Assembly (NCBI RefSeq): GCF_045679555.1
Contig: NC_092110.1
Span: 3,983,390-4,047,389, forward strand
DNA from: Salvelinus alpinus
Lineage: Eukaryota; Chordata; Actinopteri; Salmoniformes; Salmonidae
Length of the DNA stretch: 64,000 bases
Direction: 5' to 3'
Part shown: positions 1 through 61,456 of the stretch, piece after piece
Numbering within the stretch: the first letter of the stretch is position 1
How the letters are laid out: each line of letters starts with the position of its first letter
Notes under the pieces: generated by a model
Seen by the model: only the letters and a program-made list of their open reading frames with translations
Database searches by the model: none
Told to the model about the DNA's origin: nothing
Program-made: the position numbers and the translations under genes

Positions 1-570
1 CAGTCGATATTAGGGGATTTATCATTCTACAAACATACAGCAATTAGCTGCTGCTGCTCACTAGTTTAGTGCCGGGATTAAAAACTCTAGTTTAGTTTCA
101 TGTGAAGTCAAACAGCAGTTACCTAGCCATCTACAGCCATCTTCCACCTCTGCACTGTTTTAAGAGAAAAGTTGCGCTGTTCACAGCAGATGCCTCGACT
201 CGATGCGCTCTAAAGACGTCCCACCCGCTCAGCCAGCCAGAAAAAAGCCTGCCCTTCTATCCGCTAAACTGCATTTCCCTTTTTAATCAGGATTGGAATG
301 ATTTCAGTAGCCTATTTTAAATTGTTGGTGTTGAGCTACGCTACGGTATGGCAACTGCCATACTCTGCCAAACCCAATTGACGCCACTGTTTTGTTATTA
401 GTCAGTGCATAAATATGGATAGTGAGTAATGAGTGACTACGAAAAGGCAGAAAAGGTCCTTGGACTTGAAACAAAAACAAAACAAAATGATACGTTATGA
501 TGATTAATAAGATCATACAAATCATCATCATGACAGTCTTGGATCAGCATCGTTTGTGAGGCCTTATTAC
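1..570. other. syne1 intron, no feature recognised
   Basis: Sequence 3' of exon 26 on the minus strand. No exon with splice sites and nesprin similarity and no clear repeat were seen. Confidence 0.5.
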
Positions 571-48758
<48,188 letters not shown>

Positions 48759-50266
48759 GTCGTTTTTCTGCTACTGTCTGGACCACAGCAGGTGATACAC
48801 TGATGCAGACGAGACAACAGGAGATCATCCCACGTTACTTTTCTGAGGAGGGCATCCCCTCACGCCCCTCCTCTCCTCTCCTTTCTCTGACTCTGTCTCT
48901 CTCTCTCCCTCTCGGTCTGTCTCTCTCGCTGTCTCCGTCTCTCTCACTTTCTATCTCTGTCTCAAGCCGAATTTAGAGGCTTGATTTGGGCTACTGCAGC
49001 AAAGGGTCCAATCGAATCTCAGGTTTCAGATAGGGGAACAGCAGTTCTGCTACCCAATGGCAGCCGTCCTTCCATTCATTGTCTAGAGAGGAGAGAGATG
49101 ATACATGTGCCAGTCAGTGTGTTTCCTTGAAAGTGACAGCTATCACTGTCAAATATGTATTTACATATGAATATTAACTAAATAAGAGCATTATTCATAG
49201 CTCATAAGTCATTATAAATGTGCTTATAATGCATTATATTGAGGCTAGGTACGCTATAGGAAGTGTTACCAAAACCCCTAGTATCTATGAATGAAATAGC
49301 ATTGTGAAATCATGAGTCAACAGAAAATGCTCTATGAAAGTGACATGAAGTTTACAGTACGCCTACAGTGCATGCATCATCTGGATAAACCAAAAATGAA
49401 TGAGCTGTCAAAAAAAAATGATTTTGAGTCACACTGCAAACAACAAGTCATTGCATATTAATTCGCTATAATGTTGGTTCCATTAGGAGTTATTGTCTTG
49501 AGCTATTGCGTCAATTGTCTTGTCTCGAGCTATTGCATCTATTGGCTAGGCAGGAAATGTTCCTTCCCATATGAAATAACTAGAAAAAAACGGAACATAC
49601 TCAGTAGTAGTATTAGTAACACATTAGTAAAACAAATTGATTAATCTAGGAAAAGAAATGCAACTAAGAAAAGTTGCACTAAATAGACCATTCAAACGTT
49701 TCTTACCCCTACTGTCAATCCTGCAGCAAGCGCATGAAGCATAAACTTCAGGGAGGAAGTGTATGTGCGTGTGTTACTATGTTGCCAATGGTAACAATCA
49801 AACTCTTGTAGCAGTCGCCGTATTTTTAACTATAATTTTTTTATGTGAAACATTGTAGCAATATTAAATACTATTTCAGTTCCTTGTAGTTTCTTGCTAT
49901 TAAAACCGAAGAAAATGGTCCTCGCGCTAAAGTTATCGCGTAGTTATTCGCGCCATGTCAAATTGGAACGTTCCTTTCCTTACACTTTAGTTTTTTATGT
50001 GCATCTGTCTATCATTTGACTTCACTGCCATCTTCTGATTTCTTCAAGTAATGTAGGTTGTCTAGTTTGTCTGCCCTACTGTATGGACCTACAGTACGCT
50101 TATCAGTACACACTACACAGTGCTGCTTAGTAAATCTAGTAATTAGCTACTACAGTAGACTTTTATTTAAGAAAGCGTGGGAAACTGTCTATTTATCTAG
50201 GCAACCACTTCATACCAGCAATTCAGTGACAGCGTCAATAGACTATTGTACTCGACATGGGAACCG
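48759..50266. other. syne1 5' flank
   Basis: Upstream of exon 1a on the minus strand. A CT-rich tract (48880-48965; GA-rich on the coding strand) probably lies in the 5' UTR or promoter. No TATA box was assigned, and the rest holds no recognised gene. Confidence 0.4.
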
Positions 50267-50717
50267 CAGGGTTGGGTAGGTTACTTTCTAAATGTAATAT
50301 GTTACGGTTACTAGTTACCTGTCCAAAATTGTACTCAGTGACGTAACTGTTGGATAACCCCAAACTCAGTAACGTAATCTGATTACATTCAGATACTTTT
50401 AGATTACTTTCCCCTTAAGAGGCATTAGAAGAAAACAAAAATGTTTTGGTAAAAAACTGAGGAATGGGTCTGGAGAAATGTAACAACACTCAGATTAATA
50501 GACAGAGCTATGGATGCAAACACTGACCCATGATAATTATTGTTTTAGCCATGTTATGAGGCTATACAGTGTATGTTTACATTTACAATGTTTACAAAAC
50601 ATTGGAAAAAGACGAGCTTATATTGTGGGTTTTCATGGAGTGTGACAGTTGAAATAAGCTCATGAGGCATTTATACATTATATTCTTCAAGAATCATTGG
50701 ATATATATATATACACA

Positions 50718-50866
50718 CACTACCGGTCAAAATTTTTTGAACACCTACTCATTCAAAGGTTTTCTTTATTTTTACTATTTTATACATTGTAGAATAATAG
50801 TGAAGACATCAAAATAACACATATGAAATACACTATGAAAAACACTATGAAATAACACATATGGAA
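50718..50866 (+). mobile_element. Tc1/mariner end fragment D
   Basis: CACTACCGGTCAAAATTTTT ... AACACATATGGAATCAT is the outer ~150 bp of a Tc1 inverted repeat. It stops abruptly at the LINE copy that follows. It probably belongs to the body at 52598-54055 (see findings). Confidence 0.75.
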
Positions 50867-52435
50867 TCATCATCCCCTCTCTCTCCAGATGAAATCTCGC
50901 GTCTTGTGACGGCCGGCCGCCCAACAACCTGCCCGCTTGACCCTATCCCCTCCTCTCTTCTCCAGACCATTTCCGGAGACCTTCTCCCTTACCTCACCTC
51001 GCTCATCAACTCATCCTTGACCGCTGGCTACGTCCCTTCCGTCTTCAAGAGAGCGAGAGTTGCACCCCTTCTGAAAAAACCTACACTCGATCCCTCCGAT
51101 GTCAACAACTACAGACCAGTATCCCTTCTTTCTTTTCTCTCCAAAACTCTTGAACGTGCCGTCCTTGGCCAGCTCTCCTGCTATCTCTCTCAGAATGACC
51201 TTCTTGATCCAAATCAGTCAGGTTTCAAGACTAGTCATTCAACTGAGACTGCTCTTCTCTGTGTCACGGAGGCGCTCCGCACTGCTAAAGCTAACTCTCT
51301 CTCCTCTGCTCTCATCCTTCTAGACCTATCGGCTGCCTTTGATACTGTGAACCATCAGATCCTCCTCTCCACCCTCTCCGAGCTGGGCATCTCCGGCGCG
51401 GCCCACGCTTGGATTGCGTCCTACCTGACAGGTCGCTCCTACCAGGTGGCGTGGCGAGAATCTGTCTCCGCACCACGTGCTCTCACCACTGGTGTCCCCC
51501 AGGGCTCTGTTCTAGGCCCTCTCCTATTCTCGCTATACACCAAGTCACTTGGCTCTGTCATATCCTCACATGGTCTCTCCTATCATTGCTATGCAGACGA
51601 CACACAATTAATCTTCTCCTTTCCCCCCTCTGATAACCAGGTGGTGAATCGCATCTCTGCATGTCTGGCAGACATATCAGTGTGGATGACGGATCACCAC
51701 CTCAAGCTGAACCTCGGCAAGACGGAGCTGCTCTTCCTCCCGGGGAAGGACTGCCCGTTCCATGATCTCACCATCACGGTTGACAACTCCATTGTGTCCT
51801 CCTCCCAGAGTGCTAAGAACCTTGGCGTGATCCTGGACAACACCCTGTCGTTCTCAACTAACATCAAGGCGGTGACCCGTTCCTGTAGGTTCATGCTCTA
51901 CAACATTCGCAGAGTACGACCCTGCCTCACGCAGGAAGCGGCGCAGGTCCTAATCCAGGCACTTGTCATCTCCCGTCTGGATTACTGCAACTCGCTGTTG
52001 GCTGGGCTCCCTGCCTGTGCCATTAAACCCCTACAACTCATCCAGAACGCCGCAGCCCGTCTGGTGTTCAACTTTCCCAAGTTCTCTCACGTCACCCCGC
52101 TCCTCCGCTCTCTCCACTGGCTTCCAGTTGAAGCTCGCATCCACTACAAGACCATGGTGCTTGCCTACGGAGCTGTGAGGGGAACGGCACCTCCGTACCT
52201 TCAGGCTCTGATCAGGCCCTACACCCAAACAAGGGCACTGCGTTCATCCACCTCTGGCCTGCTCGCCTCCCTACCTCTGAGGAAGTACAGTTCCCGCTCA
52301 GCCCAGTCAAAACTGTTCGCTGCTCTGGCACCCCAATGGTGGAACAAACTCCCTCACGACGCCAGGTCAGCGGAGTCAATCACCACCTTCCGGAGACACC
52401 TGAAACCCCACCTCTTTAAGGAATACCTAGGATAG
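50861..52435 (+). CDS. LINE reverse transcriptase ORF, copy 1 (524 residues, truncated)
   Basis: Uninterrupted frame. The RT core reads YRPVSLLSFLSKTLERAVLG, QSGFKTSHSTETALL, LLDLSAAFDTVNHQILLSTL (first catalytic Asp region), GVPQGSVLGPLLFSLY and HCYADDTQLIFSF (Y-A-D-D box). The C-terminal tail has ISRLDYCNSLLAGLPA and LRSLHWLPVEARIHYK. The endonuclease half is missing. The ATG at 50861 belongs to the flanking Tc1 sequence, so no native start is present. The intact frame indicates recent insertion. Confidence 0.85.
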   Translation: MESSSPLSPDEISRLVTAGRPTTCPLDPIPSSLLQTISGDLLPYLTSLINSSLTAGYVPSVFKRARVAPLLKKPTLDPSDVNNYRPVSLLSFLSKTLERAVLGQLSCYLSQNDLLDPNQSGFKTSHSTETALLCVTEALRTAKANSLSSALILLDLSAAFDTVNHQILLSTLSELGISGAAHAWIASYLTGRSYQVAWRESVSAPRALTTGVPQGSVLGPLLFSLYTKSLGSVISSHGLSYHCYADDTQLIFSFPPSDNQVVNRISACLADISVWMTDHHLKLNLGKTELLFLPGKDCPFHDLTITVDNSIVSSSQSAKNLGVILDNTLSFSTNIKAVTRSCRFMLYNIRRVRPCLTQEAAQVLIQALVISRLDYCNSLLAGLPACAIKPLQLIQNAAARLVFNFPKFSHVTPLLRSLHWLPVEARIHYKTMVLAYGAVRGTAPPYLQALIRPYTQTRALRSSTSGLLASLPLRKYSSRSAQSKLFAALAPQWWNKLPHDARSAESITTFRRHLKPHLFKEYLG

Positions 52436-52591
52436 GATAAAGTAATCCTTCTAACCCCCCCCCCCCTTAAAAGAGTTAGATGCACTATTGTAAAGTGGTT
52501 GTTCCACTGGATATCATAAGGTGAATGCACCAATTTGTAAGTCGCTCTGGATAAGAGCGTCTGCTAAATGACTTAAATGTAAATGTAAATG
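50867..52591 (+). mobile_element. L2-type LINE copy 1 (5' truncated)
   Basis: It is interrupted upstream by truncation and ends in a GTAAATGTAAATGTA tail after GTCGCTCTGGATAAGAGCGT, the 3' hairpin typical of fish L2 LINEs. Nearly identical to the inverted copy at 54056-55880. Confidence 0.88.
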
Positions 52592-52597
52592 TATATG

Positions 52598-54055
52598 CAG
52601 TACCAGTCAAAAGTTTGGACTCACATACTCATTCAAGGGCTTTTCTTTATTTTTACTACAGTATTTAGAATAATAGTGGAGACATCAAAACTATGAAATA
52701 ACAAAAAAGTGTTAAACAAAAAAGTGTTAAAAAAGTGTTAAACAAATCAAAATATATTTTATATTTGAGATTCTTCAAATAGCCACCCTTTGCCTTGATG
52801 ACAGCTTTGCACACTCTTGGCATTGTGTCAACCAGCTTCATGAGGTAGTCACCTTGAATGCATTTCAATCAACAGGTGTGCCTTCTTAAAAGTTAATTTG
52901 TGGAATTTCTTTCCTTCTTAATGCGTTTGAGCCAATCAGTTGTGTTGTGACAAGGTAGGGGTGGTATACAGAAGTTAGCCCTATTTGGTAAAAGACCAAG
53001 TCCATATTATGGCAAGAACAGCTCAAATAAGCAAAGAGAAACGACAGTCCATCATTACTTTAAGACATGAAGGTCAGTCAATCCGGAAAATGTCAAGAAC
53101 TTTGAAAGTTTCTTCAAGTGCAATTGCAAAAACAATCAAGCACTATGATGAAACTGGCTCTCATGAGGACCTCCACAGGAATGGAAGACGCAGAGTTATC
53201 TCTGCTGCAGAGGATACGTTCATTAGAGATACCAGCCTCATAAATTGCAGCCCAAATAAATGCTCCACACAGTTCAAGTAACAGACACATCTCAACATCA
53301 ACTGTTCAGAGGAGACTGTGTGAATCAGGCCTTTATGGTTGAATTGCTGCAAAGAAACCACTACTAAAGGACACCAATAATAAGAAGAGACTTGCTTGTG
53401 CCAAGAAACATGAGTAATTGACATTAGACCAGTGGAAATCTGTCCTTTGGTCTTGAGTCCAAATTGGAGATTTTTGGTTCAACCGCCGTGTCTTTGTGAG
53501 ATGGAGAGTAGGTGAACAGATGATCTCCACATGTGTATTTCCCACCATAAAGCATGGAGGAGGAGGTGTTATGGTGTGGGGGTGCTTTGCTGGTGACACT
53601 GTCAGTGATTTATTTAGAATTCAAGGCACACTTAACCAGCATGGCTACCACAGCATTCTGCAGCGATACGCCATCCCATCTGGGTTGCGCATAGTGGGAC
53701 TATAATTTGTTTTTCAACAGGACAATGACCCAACACACCTCCAGGCTGTGTAAGGGTTATTTTACCAAGAAGGAGAGTGATGGAGTGCTGCAACCGATGA
53801 TCTGGCCTCCACAATCCCCCGACCTCAACCAAACTGAGATGGTTTGGAATGAGTCGGGCCGCAGAGTGAAGGAAAAGCAGTGAACAAGAGCTCAGCATAT
53901 GTGGGAACTCCTTCAAGTCTGTTGGGAAAGCATTCCAGGTGAAGCTTGTTGAGAGAATGCCAAGAGTGTGCAAAGCTGTCATCAAGGCAAAGGGTCGCTT
54001 TTTGAAAAATCAAAAATATATTTTGATTTGTTTAACAACTTTTTTGATTACTACA
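52598..54055 (+). mobile_element. Tc1/mariner body E, outer part of its right repeat missing
   Basis: It starts CAGTACCAGTCAAAAGTTTG. The right repeat ends at TTGATTACTACAT where the second LINE begins. It carries a broken transposase on the plus strand. It is bounded on both sides by inverted LINE copies. Confidence 0.82.
53012..53990 (+). pseudogene. Tc1-E transposase, broken
   Basis: The N-terminal piece 53012-53281 (MARTAQISKEKRQSIITLRH, GQSIRKMSRTLKVSSSAIAK, a helix-turn-helix) ends at a stop. Later pieces in other frames include VFPTIKHGGGGVMVWGCFAG and, after another frame change, a QQDNDP-like second-Asp region. Stops at 53280-53282 and 53414-53416 and frameshifts abolish function. 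Confidence 0.82.
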
Positions 54056-55880
54056 TTTTACATTTAAGTCATTTAGCAGACGCTCTTATCCAGAGCGACT
54101 TACAAATTGGTGCATTCACCTTATGATATCCAGTGGAACAACCACTTTACAATAGTGCATCTAACTCTTTTAAGGGGGGGGGGGGTTAGAAGGATTACTT
54201 TATCCTATCCTAGGTATTCCTTAAAGAGGTGGGGTTTCAGGTGTCTCCGGAAGGTGGTGATTGACTCCGCTGACCTGGCGTCGTGAGGGAGTTTGTTCCA
54301 CCATTGGGGTGCCAGAGCAGCGAACAGTTTTGACTGGGCTGAGCGGGAACTGTACTTCCTCAGAGGTAGGGAGGCGAGCAGGCCAGAGGTGGATGAACGC
54401 AGTGCCCTTGTTTGGGTGTAGGGCCTGATCAGAGCCTGAAGGTACGGAGGTGCCGTTCCCCTCACAGCTCCGTAGGCAAGCACCATGGTCTTGTAGCGGA
54501 TGCGAGCTTCAACTGGAAGCCAGTGGAGAGAGCGGAGGAGCGGGGTGACGTGAGAGAACTTGGGAAAGTTGAACACCAGACGGGCTGCGGCGTTCTGGAT
54601 GAGTTGTAGGGGTTTAATGGCACAGGCAGGGAGCCCAGCCAACAGCGAGTTGCAGTAATCCAGACGGGAGATGACAAGTGCCTGGATTAGGACCTGCGCC
54701 GCTTCCTGCGTGAGGCAGGGTCGTACTCTGCGAATGTTGTAGAGCATGAACCTACAGGAACGGGTCACCGCCTTGATGTTAGTTGAGAACGACAGGGTGT
54801 TGTCCAGGATCACGCCAAGGTTCTTAGCACTCTGGGAGGAGGACACAATGGAGTTGTCAACCGTGATGGCGAGATCATGGAACGGGCAGTCCTTCCCCGG
54901 GAGGAAGAGCAGCTCCGTCTTGCCGAGGTTCAGCTTGAGGTGGTGATCCGTCATCCACACTGATATGTCTGCCAGACATGCAGAGATGCGATTCACCACC
55001 TGGTTATCAGAGGGGGGAAAGGAGAAGATTAATTGTGTGTCGTCTGCATAGCAATGATAGGAGAGACCATGTGAGGATATGACAGAGCCAAGTGACTTGG
55101 TGTATAGCGAGAATAGGAGAGGGCCTAGAACAGAGCCCTGGGGGACACCAGTGGTGAGAGCACGTGGTGCGGAGACAGATTCTCGCCACGCCACCTGGTA
55201 GGAGCGACCTGTCAGGTAGGACGCAATCCAAGCGTGGGCCGCGCCGGAGATGCCCAGCTCGGAGAGGGTGGAGAGGAGGATCTGATGGTTCACAGTATCA
55301 AAGGCAACCGATAGGTCTAGAAGGATGAGAGCAGAGGAGAGAGAGTTAGCTTTAGCAGTGCGGAGCGCCTCCGTGACACAGAGAAGAGCAGTCTCAGTTG
55401 AATGACTAGTCTTGAAACCTGACTGATTTGGATCAAGAAGGTCATTCTGAGAGAGATAGCAGGAGAGCTGGCCAAGGACGGCACGTTCAAGAGTTTTGGA
55501 GAGAAAAGAAAGAAGGGATACTGGTCTGTAGTTGTTGACATCGGAGGGATCAAGTGTAGGTTTTTTCAGAAGGGGTGCAACTCTCGCTCTCTTGAAGACG
55601 GAAGGGACGTAGCCAGCGGTCAATGATGAGTTGATGAGCGAGGTGAGGTAAGGGAGAAGGTCTCCGGAAATGGTCTGGAGAAGAGAGGAGGGGATAGGGT
55701 CAAGCGGGCAGGTTGTTGGGCGGCCGGCCGTCACAAGACGCGAGATTTCATCTGGAGAGAGAGGGGAGAAAGAGGACAAAACACAGGGTAGGGCAGTGTG
55801 AGCAGAACCAGCGGTGTCGTTTGACTTAGCAAACGAGGATCGGATGTCGTCGACCTTCTTTTCAAAATGGTTGACGAAAT
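54056..55880 (-). mobile_element. L2-type LINE copy 2 (inverted, about 110 bp longer at its 5' end)
   Basis: Read on the minus strand it has the same RT frame, 3' hairpin and ATGTAAA tail as copy 1. It extends further 5' (VDDIRSSFAKSNDTAGSAHT). The two translated copies differ at only three positions that I can see. Confidence 0.88.
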
Positions 55881-55899
55881 ATATATATAAATACATATA

Positions 55900-55914
<15 letters not shown>
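54205..55914 (-). CDS. LINE reverse transcriptase ORF, copy 2 (569 residues as an open frame)
   Basis: Same RT blocks as copy 1, including the YADD box. Visible differences from copy 1 are LSVAFDTVN (Ala to Val), HDLAITVDN (Thr to Ala) and EARIRYK (His to Arg). The first about 12 codons lie in flanking AT-rich DNA. The endonuclease domain is absent, so it is not autonomous. Confidence 0.85.
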
Positions 55915-57505
<1,591 letters not shown>

Positions 57506-57511
57506 TATATA

Positions 57512-59090
57512 CACTGCAGTTCAACAGTTTGGTGTCACTTAGAAATGTCCTTGTTTTTGAAAGAAAAGCAAATTTTTTGTCCATTAAAATAACATCAAAT
57601 TGATCAGAAATACAGTGTGGACATTGTTAATGCTGTATATGACTATTGTAGCTGGAAACTGAAGATTTTTTATGGAATATCTACATAGGCGTACAGAGGC
57701 CCATTATCAGCAACCATCACTCCTGTGTTCCAATGGCACGTTAGCTAATCCAAGTTTATAATTTTAAAAGGCTAATTGATCATTAGAAAACCCTTTTGAA
57801 ATTATGTTAGCACAGCTGGAGAAAAAAAAATCTGATTAAAGAAGCAATAAAACTGACCTTCTTCAGACTAGTTGAGTATCTAGAGCATCAGCATTTGTGG
57901 ATTCGATTACAGGCTCAAAATGGCCAGAAACAAATAACTTTCTTCTGAAACTCGTCAGTCTATTGTTGTTCTGAGAAATGAAGGCTATTCCATGTGAGAA
58001 ATTGCCAAGAAACTGAAGATCTCGTACAACGCTGTGCACTGCTCCCTTCACAGAACAGCGCAAACTGGCTCTAACCAGAATAGAAAGAGGAGTGGGAAGC
58101 CCGGCTGCACAACTGAGCAAGAGGACAAGTACATTAGAGTGTCTAGTTTGAGAAACAGACGCCTCACAAGTCCTCAACTGGCAGCTTCAATAAATAGTAC
58201 CTGCAAAACACCAGTCTCAAAGTCAACAGTGAAGAGGTGACTCCAGGATGATGGCCTTCTAGGCAGAGTTGCAAAGAAAAAGCCATATCTCAGACTGGCC
58301 AATAAAAATAAAAGATTAAGATGGGCAAAATAACACAGACACTGGACAGAGGAAGATTGGAAAAAAGTGTTATGGACAGACAAATCTAAGTTTGAGGTGT
58401 TCGGATCACAAAGAAAAACATTTGTGAGATGCAGAAAAAATGAAAATATGCAGGAGGAGTGCTTGACGCCATCTGTCAAGCATGGTGGAGGCAATGTGAT
58501 GGTCTGTGGGTGCTTTGGTGCTGGTAAAGTGGAAGATTTGTACAGGGTAAAAGGGATCTAGAAGAAGGAAGGCTATCACTCCATTTTGCAACGCCATGCC
58601 ATACCCTGTGGACGGCGCTTAAATGGAGCCAATTTCCTCCTACAACAGGACAATGACCCAAAGCACAGCTCCAAACTATGCAAGAACTATTTAGGGAAGA
58701 AGCAGTCAGCTGGTGGCCAGCACAGTCACCGGACTCAACTCTATTGAGCTGTTGTGGGAGCAGCTTGACCGTATGGTACGTAAGAAGTGCCCATCAAGCC
58801 AATCCAACTTGTGGGAGGTGCTTCAGGAAGCATGGGGTGAAATCTCTTCAGATTACCTCAACAAATTGACAACTAGAATGCCAGTTGTCTGTAAGGCTGT
58901 AATTGCTGCAAAGTGAGGATTCTTTGACGAAAGCAAAGTTTGAAGGACAATTATTATTTTAATAAAAAATCATTTATAACCTTGTCATTGTCTTGACTAT
59001 ATTTACTATTAATTTTGCAACTAATTTCATGTATTTTTTCATGGAAAACAAGGATATTTCTAAGTGACCCAAAACTTTTGAACGGTAGTG
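57512..59090 (+). mobile_element. Tc1/mariner element G (1,579 bp), abutting element F
   Basis: The ends CACTGCAGTTCAACAGTTTG and ...CCAAAACTTTTGAACGGTAGTG are inverted partners with substitutions. TA lies at 57510-57511 and 59091-59092. Only 6 bases separate it from element F. Confidence 0.87.
57920..58916 (+). pseudogene. Tc1-G transposase, broken
   Basis: Pieces include KLKISYNAVHCSLHRTAQTG (helix-turn-helix), QLAASINSTCKTPVSKSTVK, KVLWTDKSKFEVFGSQRK (the Glu after the first Asp is now Lys), VKHGGGNVMVCGCFGAGK and QQDNDPKHSSK. Several stops (for example at 57995-58000, 58238 and 58559) and a late frameshift are present. Confidence 0.85.
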
Positions 59091-59515
59091 TAATTTATAA
59101 GTCCAAAAATTGATGTATCAGCTACAGGTTGCCCCTTTAAGTCTATCAAAAGTGTGTGGGTTCGAGCATGTGTCCATTAGGCCTACGGATAAAAAAATTA
59201 TCAGCATGAATTAGATTGAGCAATTAAATCCCCACTTTTATTCCATACGTTGAGTCAGATCAGGCAAGGGTCAAAGTGGAATAAATTTAAAAGTGCACAT
59301 TTTTCTATGCTGATTTGAATGTCATTAAGAAAACAGAGAAGTGTCAATGATATTTTTTTGCAAACAGCCTTTCTGAATGTAAATGTAATCCTCTAAGTAA
59401 TCAAGTTTTTCAAAAGTAGCTGTAATCCGATTACAATATTTTTGCTGGTAATGTAACGTATTACAGTTACCGTTTTTGTAATCCCTTACATGTAATCCGT
59501 TACTCCCCAACCCTG

Positions 59516-60123
59516 CCACTGCAGTTAACGAAGGTTTAGAGTTTAGGGAGCACAACAATTGAAGGAAATCCCATCAGAAGCTGTATACTTGATAGTGTTC
59601 ACTGCAGACGTTCTATTGGACAGTGACGTTTTGTTAGGGTTGCTTATCGTACATATCCCTAGTGAAACCCTTGCAAGACACTTGGAAACAATGAGATTAT
59701 TGTGGGCCACAGAGGGTTGTGATTATATTTATGTACACTATATCCTCACTGCCCCTTTCACTATACCTTACACAATATACCCTTAAAACACTGTATAACA
59801 TGAAAAAGGCTCCTGATCTAAAACTCACAACAAGAGGCCATTGTTCAAGAGGAACATTGATTGTTCATTAATCAAGAGGAAATGATGTCAGAGGAAGCAG
59901 CCTTGTTTCCCAAAGTTCTGCCCCACGCAGATAAGAAAAGCACAAGCTAATTTTAAAAAGTAGAGAGAGAGGCAGGAAGCATGACAGCAACGTTTCCACT
60001 ATTGCAAACAAAACAGACAGGAAGAAATGGACCAAGCAGGCAGCCTGTCTTGAAAAGAGTCCAGTTCAATGTGCTGCAGTGTTCTCAGTTTGGATGTGAA
60101 CTACTTTTCTTTTCGTTATTATA
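59516..60123 (+). promoter_or_regulatory. myct1: myct1 5' flank and probable 5' UTR
   Basis: Unique-looking sequence between the transposon stack and the myct1 ATG. TTTTAAAAAG at about 59952 could be a TATA-like element, with GA-rich DNA following. The transcription start is not determinable, so the promoter assignment is positional only. Confidence 0.35.
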
Positions 60124-60178
60124 ATGGCGTTCAATGAGACAAATCCATTTCTGGATATACTAAAATCATTTAACATTG
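60124..60178 (+). CDS. myct1: myct1 exon 1 (coding part)
   Basis: ATG at 60124 with A at -3 and G at +4. 55 nt ending in phase 1 before GTAAGA. It encodes the 18-residue extracellular N terminus with one N-x-T site (Asn4). Confidence 0.85.
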
Positions 60179-61456
60179 GTAAGAATTTTAAGCCTGCCTT
60201 TTTAATGTGTTTATTTTTCATTAAGGGATATGAGTATTCTACCTTAAAATTACTGCATTAGTCTTATATAATACTACTACTACTGATATATGCCACTAAG
60301 CAGATGCTTTTATTGCTTTTATCCATACATTTTGCATATGGGTGTTCGCGGTAAGCAAACCAACTACCCTGGCGTTACAAGTTCCATGCTCTACCAAAGG
60401 ACCACTCAACTTCTGTGTAGTTCTGTGTTTACAGTATATGTGTTATTAAAGTTATTGTTTAAATTTGACCTACAGCCCGTCCATTAAGTGATATGAGAAC
60501 ATCTCTGAGTAGTCGATTTACTACTGTCGGTTTCTCATTTGTGAAAATGTAAATTGCGGACCATGGAAGCAATCATTGCAATTTGTAATTTGTCAAGAAA
60601 TGTTTACTGGCATTTTGAATCTGAAAACTAATTTATCCAACAAGTGAGTTCCTTGCCACTCCATTTTGATCAACCCCAACAGGCAAAACTTGTTGCAATG
60701 ATGTCATTACAATCAAATATCAACTTGATTGCGCCCTGCTTGTAATGATCTCTTTTTTCCCCAGCTTTCCCCACTACGACAGCATTCAACATTCAGTATC
60801 AGTTCACCTCAAATACGGTGACATTAAATTAGGGAAAATCTAAAAAAGTTGTCTAATATCTTCCTCCTTTTCCTCCAGGGAACCTAGTCCTAGCCTTCTG
60901 TCTGTCCATGCTGTTGGGCCTCCTGATTGGAGCGCTGATCTACATCCTCCTAACATGGCTGTCAAGACGCAGAGCCTCCACCCGGATTACCAGGCGTCCC
61001 AAACAGCAGCACCGCTCAGCCACCTCCCAGCCCTCACACAACCCCATGGCCAACTGCCAAGGCCTCTACCGGAGCACAGTGTTCGACCGGCACAGCGACA
61101 ACAGCCTCAGAGGAGGTATACTGAGCCTATATAGACAACCATCGGTGGAGCCGGTTGGTCCACTGGGGAAGAAGACCAGCTCAGGATCATCCACCTTCCG
61201 ACCAGTGCCCAAGGGCAGCAGGATGGGTCAAGGTGACGGGTCTGAGGGTGACACTAACAACCAGGATACCTTGCCTCTTCATGACACTACTGCCACCAAT
61301 TCATCAGCAGAAGATACTGCCTCCCTCATGCCAACTCAACCCCAACGGAACTCTTTTTGGTTGGGAAACAGCAGTCTTAAAGGGTTCCTGCCCACACAGA
61401 CTCCTCCTCCCACATATGACAGTGTCATCAATGCCTTTCAAGAGACATGCACCTGA
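60124..61456 (+). CDS. myct1: myct1 (Myc target 1 homologue), two coding exons, 210 residues
   Basis: Exon 1 is 60124-60178 (donor GTAAGA) and exon 2 is 60879-61456 (acceptor CCAG); TGA at 61454-61456. Residues 1-18 are an acidic/polar N terminus (MAFNETNPFLDILKSFNI). One hydrophobic membrane segment follows at about residues 21-44 (LVLAFCLSMLLGLLIGALIY then ILLTWL), directly followed by SRRRAS. A long basic and Ser-rich cytoplasmic tail ends PPPTYDSVINAFQ. Human MYCT1 shares a single membrane segment, the SRRRRAS stop-transfer motif and a PPPAYESIIKAF tail, as I recall it. PPPTY is a potential WW-domain ligand. Mammalian MYCT1 is an endothelial-enriched membrane protein named as a c-Myc target; the fish function is inferred only. 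The gene is divergent from syne1, as in mammals. Confidence 0.9.
60879..61456 (+). CDS. myct1: myct1 exon 2 (coding part)
   Basis: The acceptor follows a pyrimidine tract (TTCCTCCTTTTCCTCCAG). Joining with exon 1 restores Gly19 and reads Gly-Asn-Leu-Val-Leu-Ala into the membrane segment. It holds the membrane segment, tail and stop. Confidence 0.92.

Noticed and set aside
51099-52228. Alternate-frame and antisense ORFs across the LINE copies
   Set aside because: Identical shadow frames occur in both LINE copies (for example 54412-55553) without protein similarity.
50861-52435. Native start codon for the LINE protein at 50861
   Set aside because: The ATG is in the flanking Tc1 repeat (ATGGAATCAT), so the frame start is accidental.
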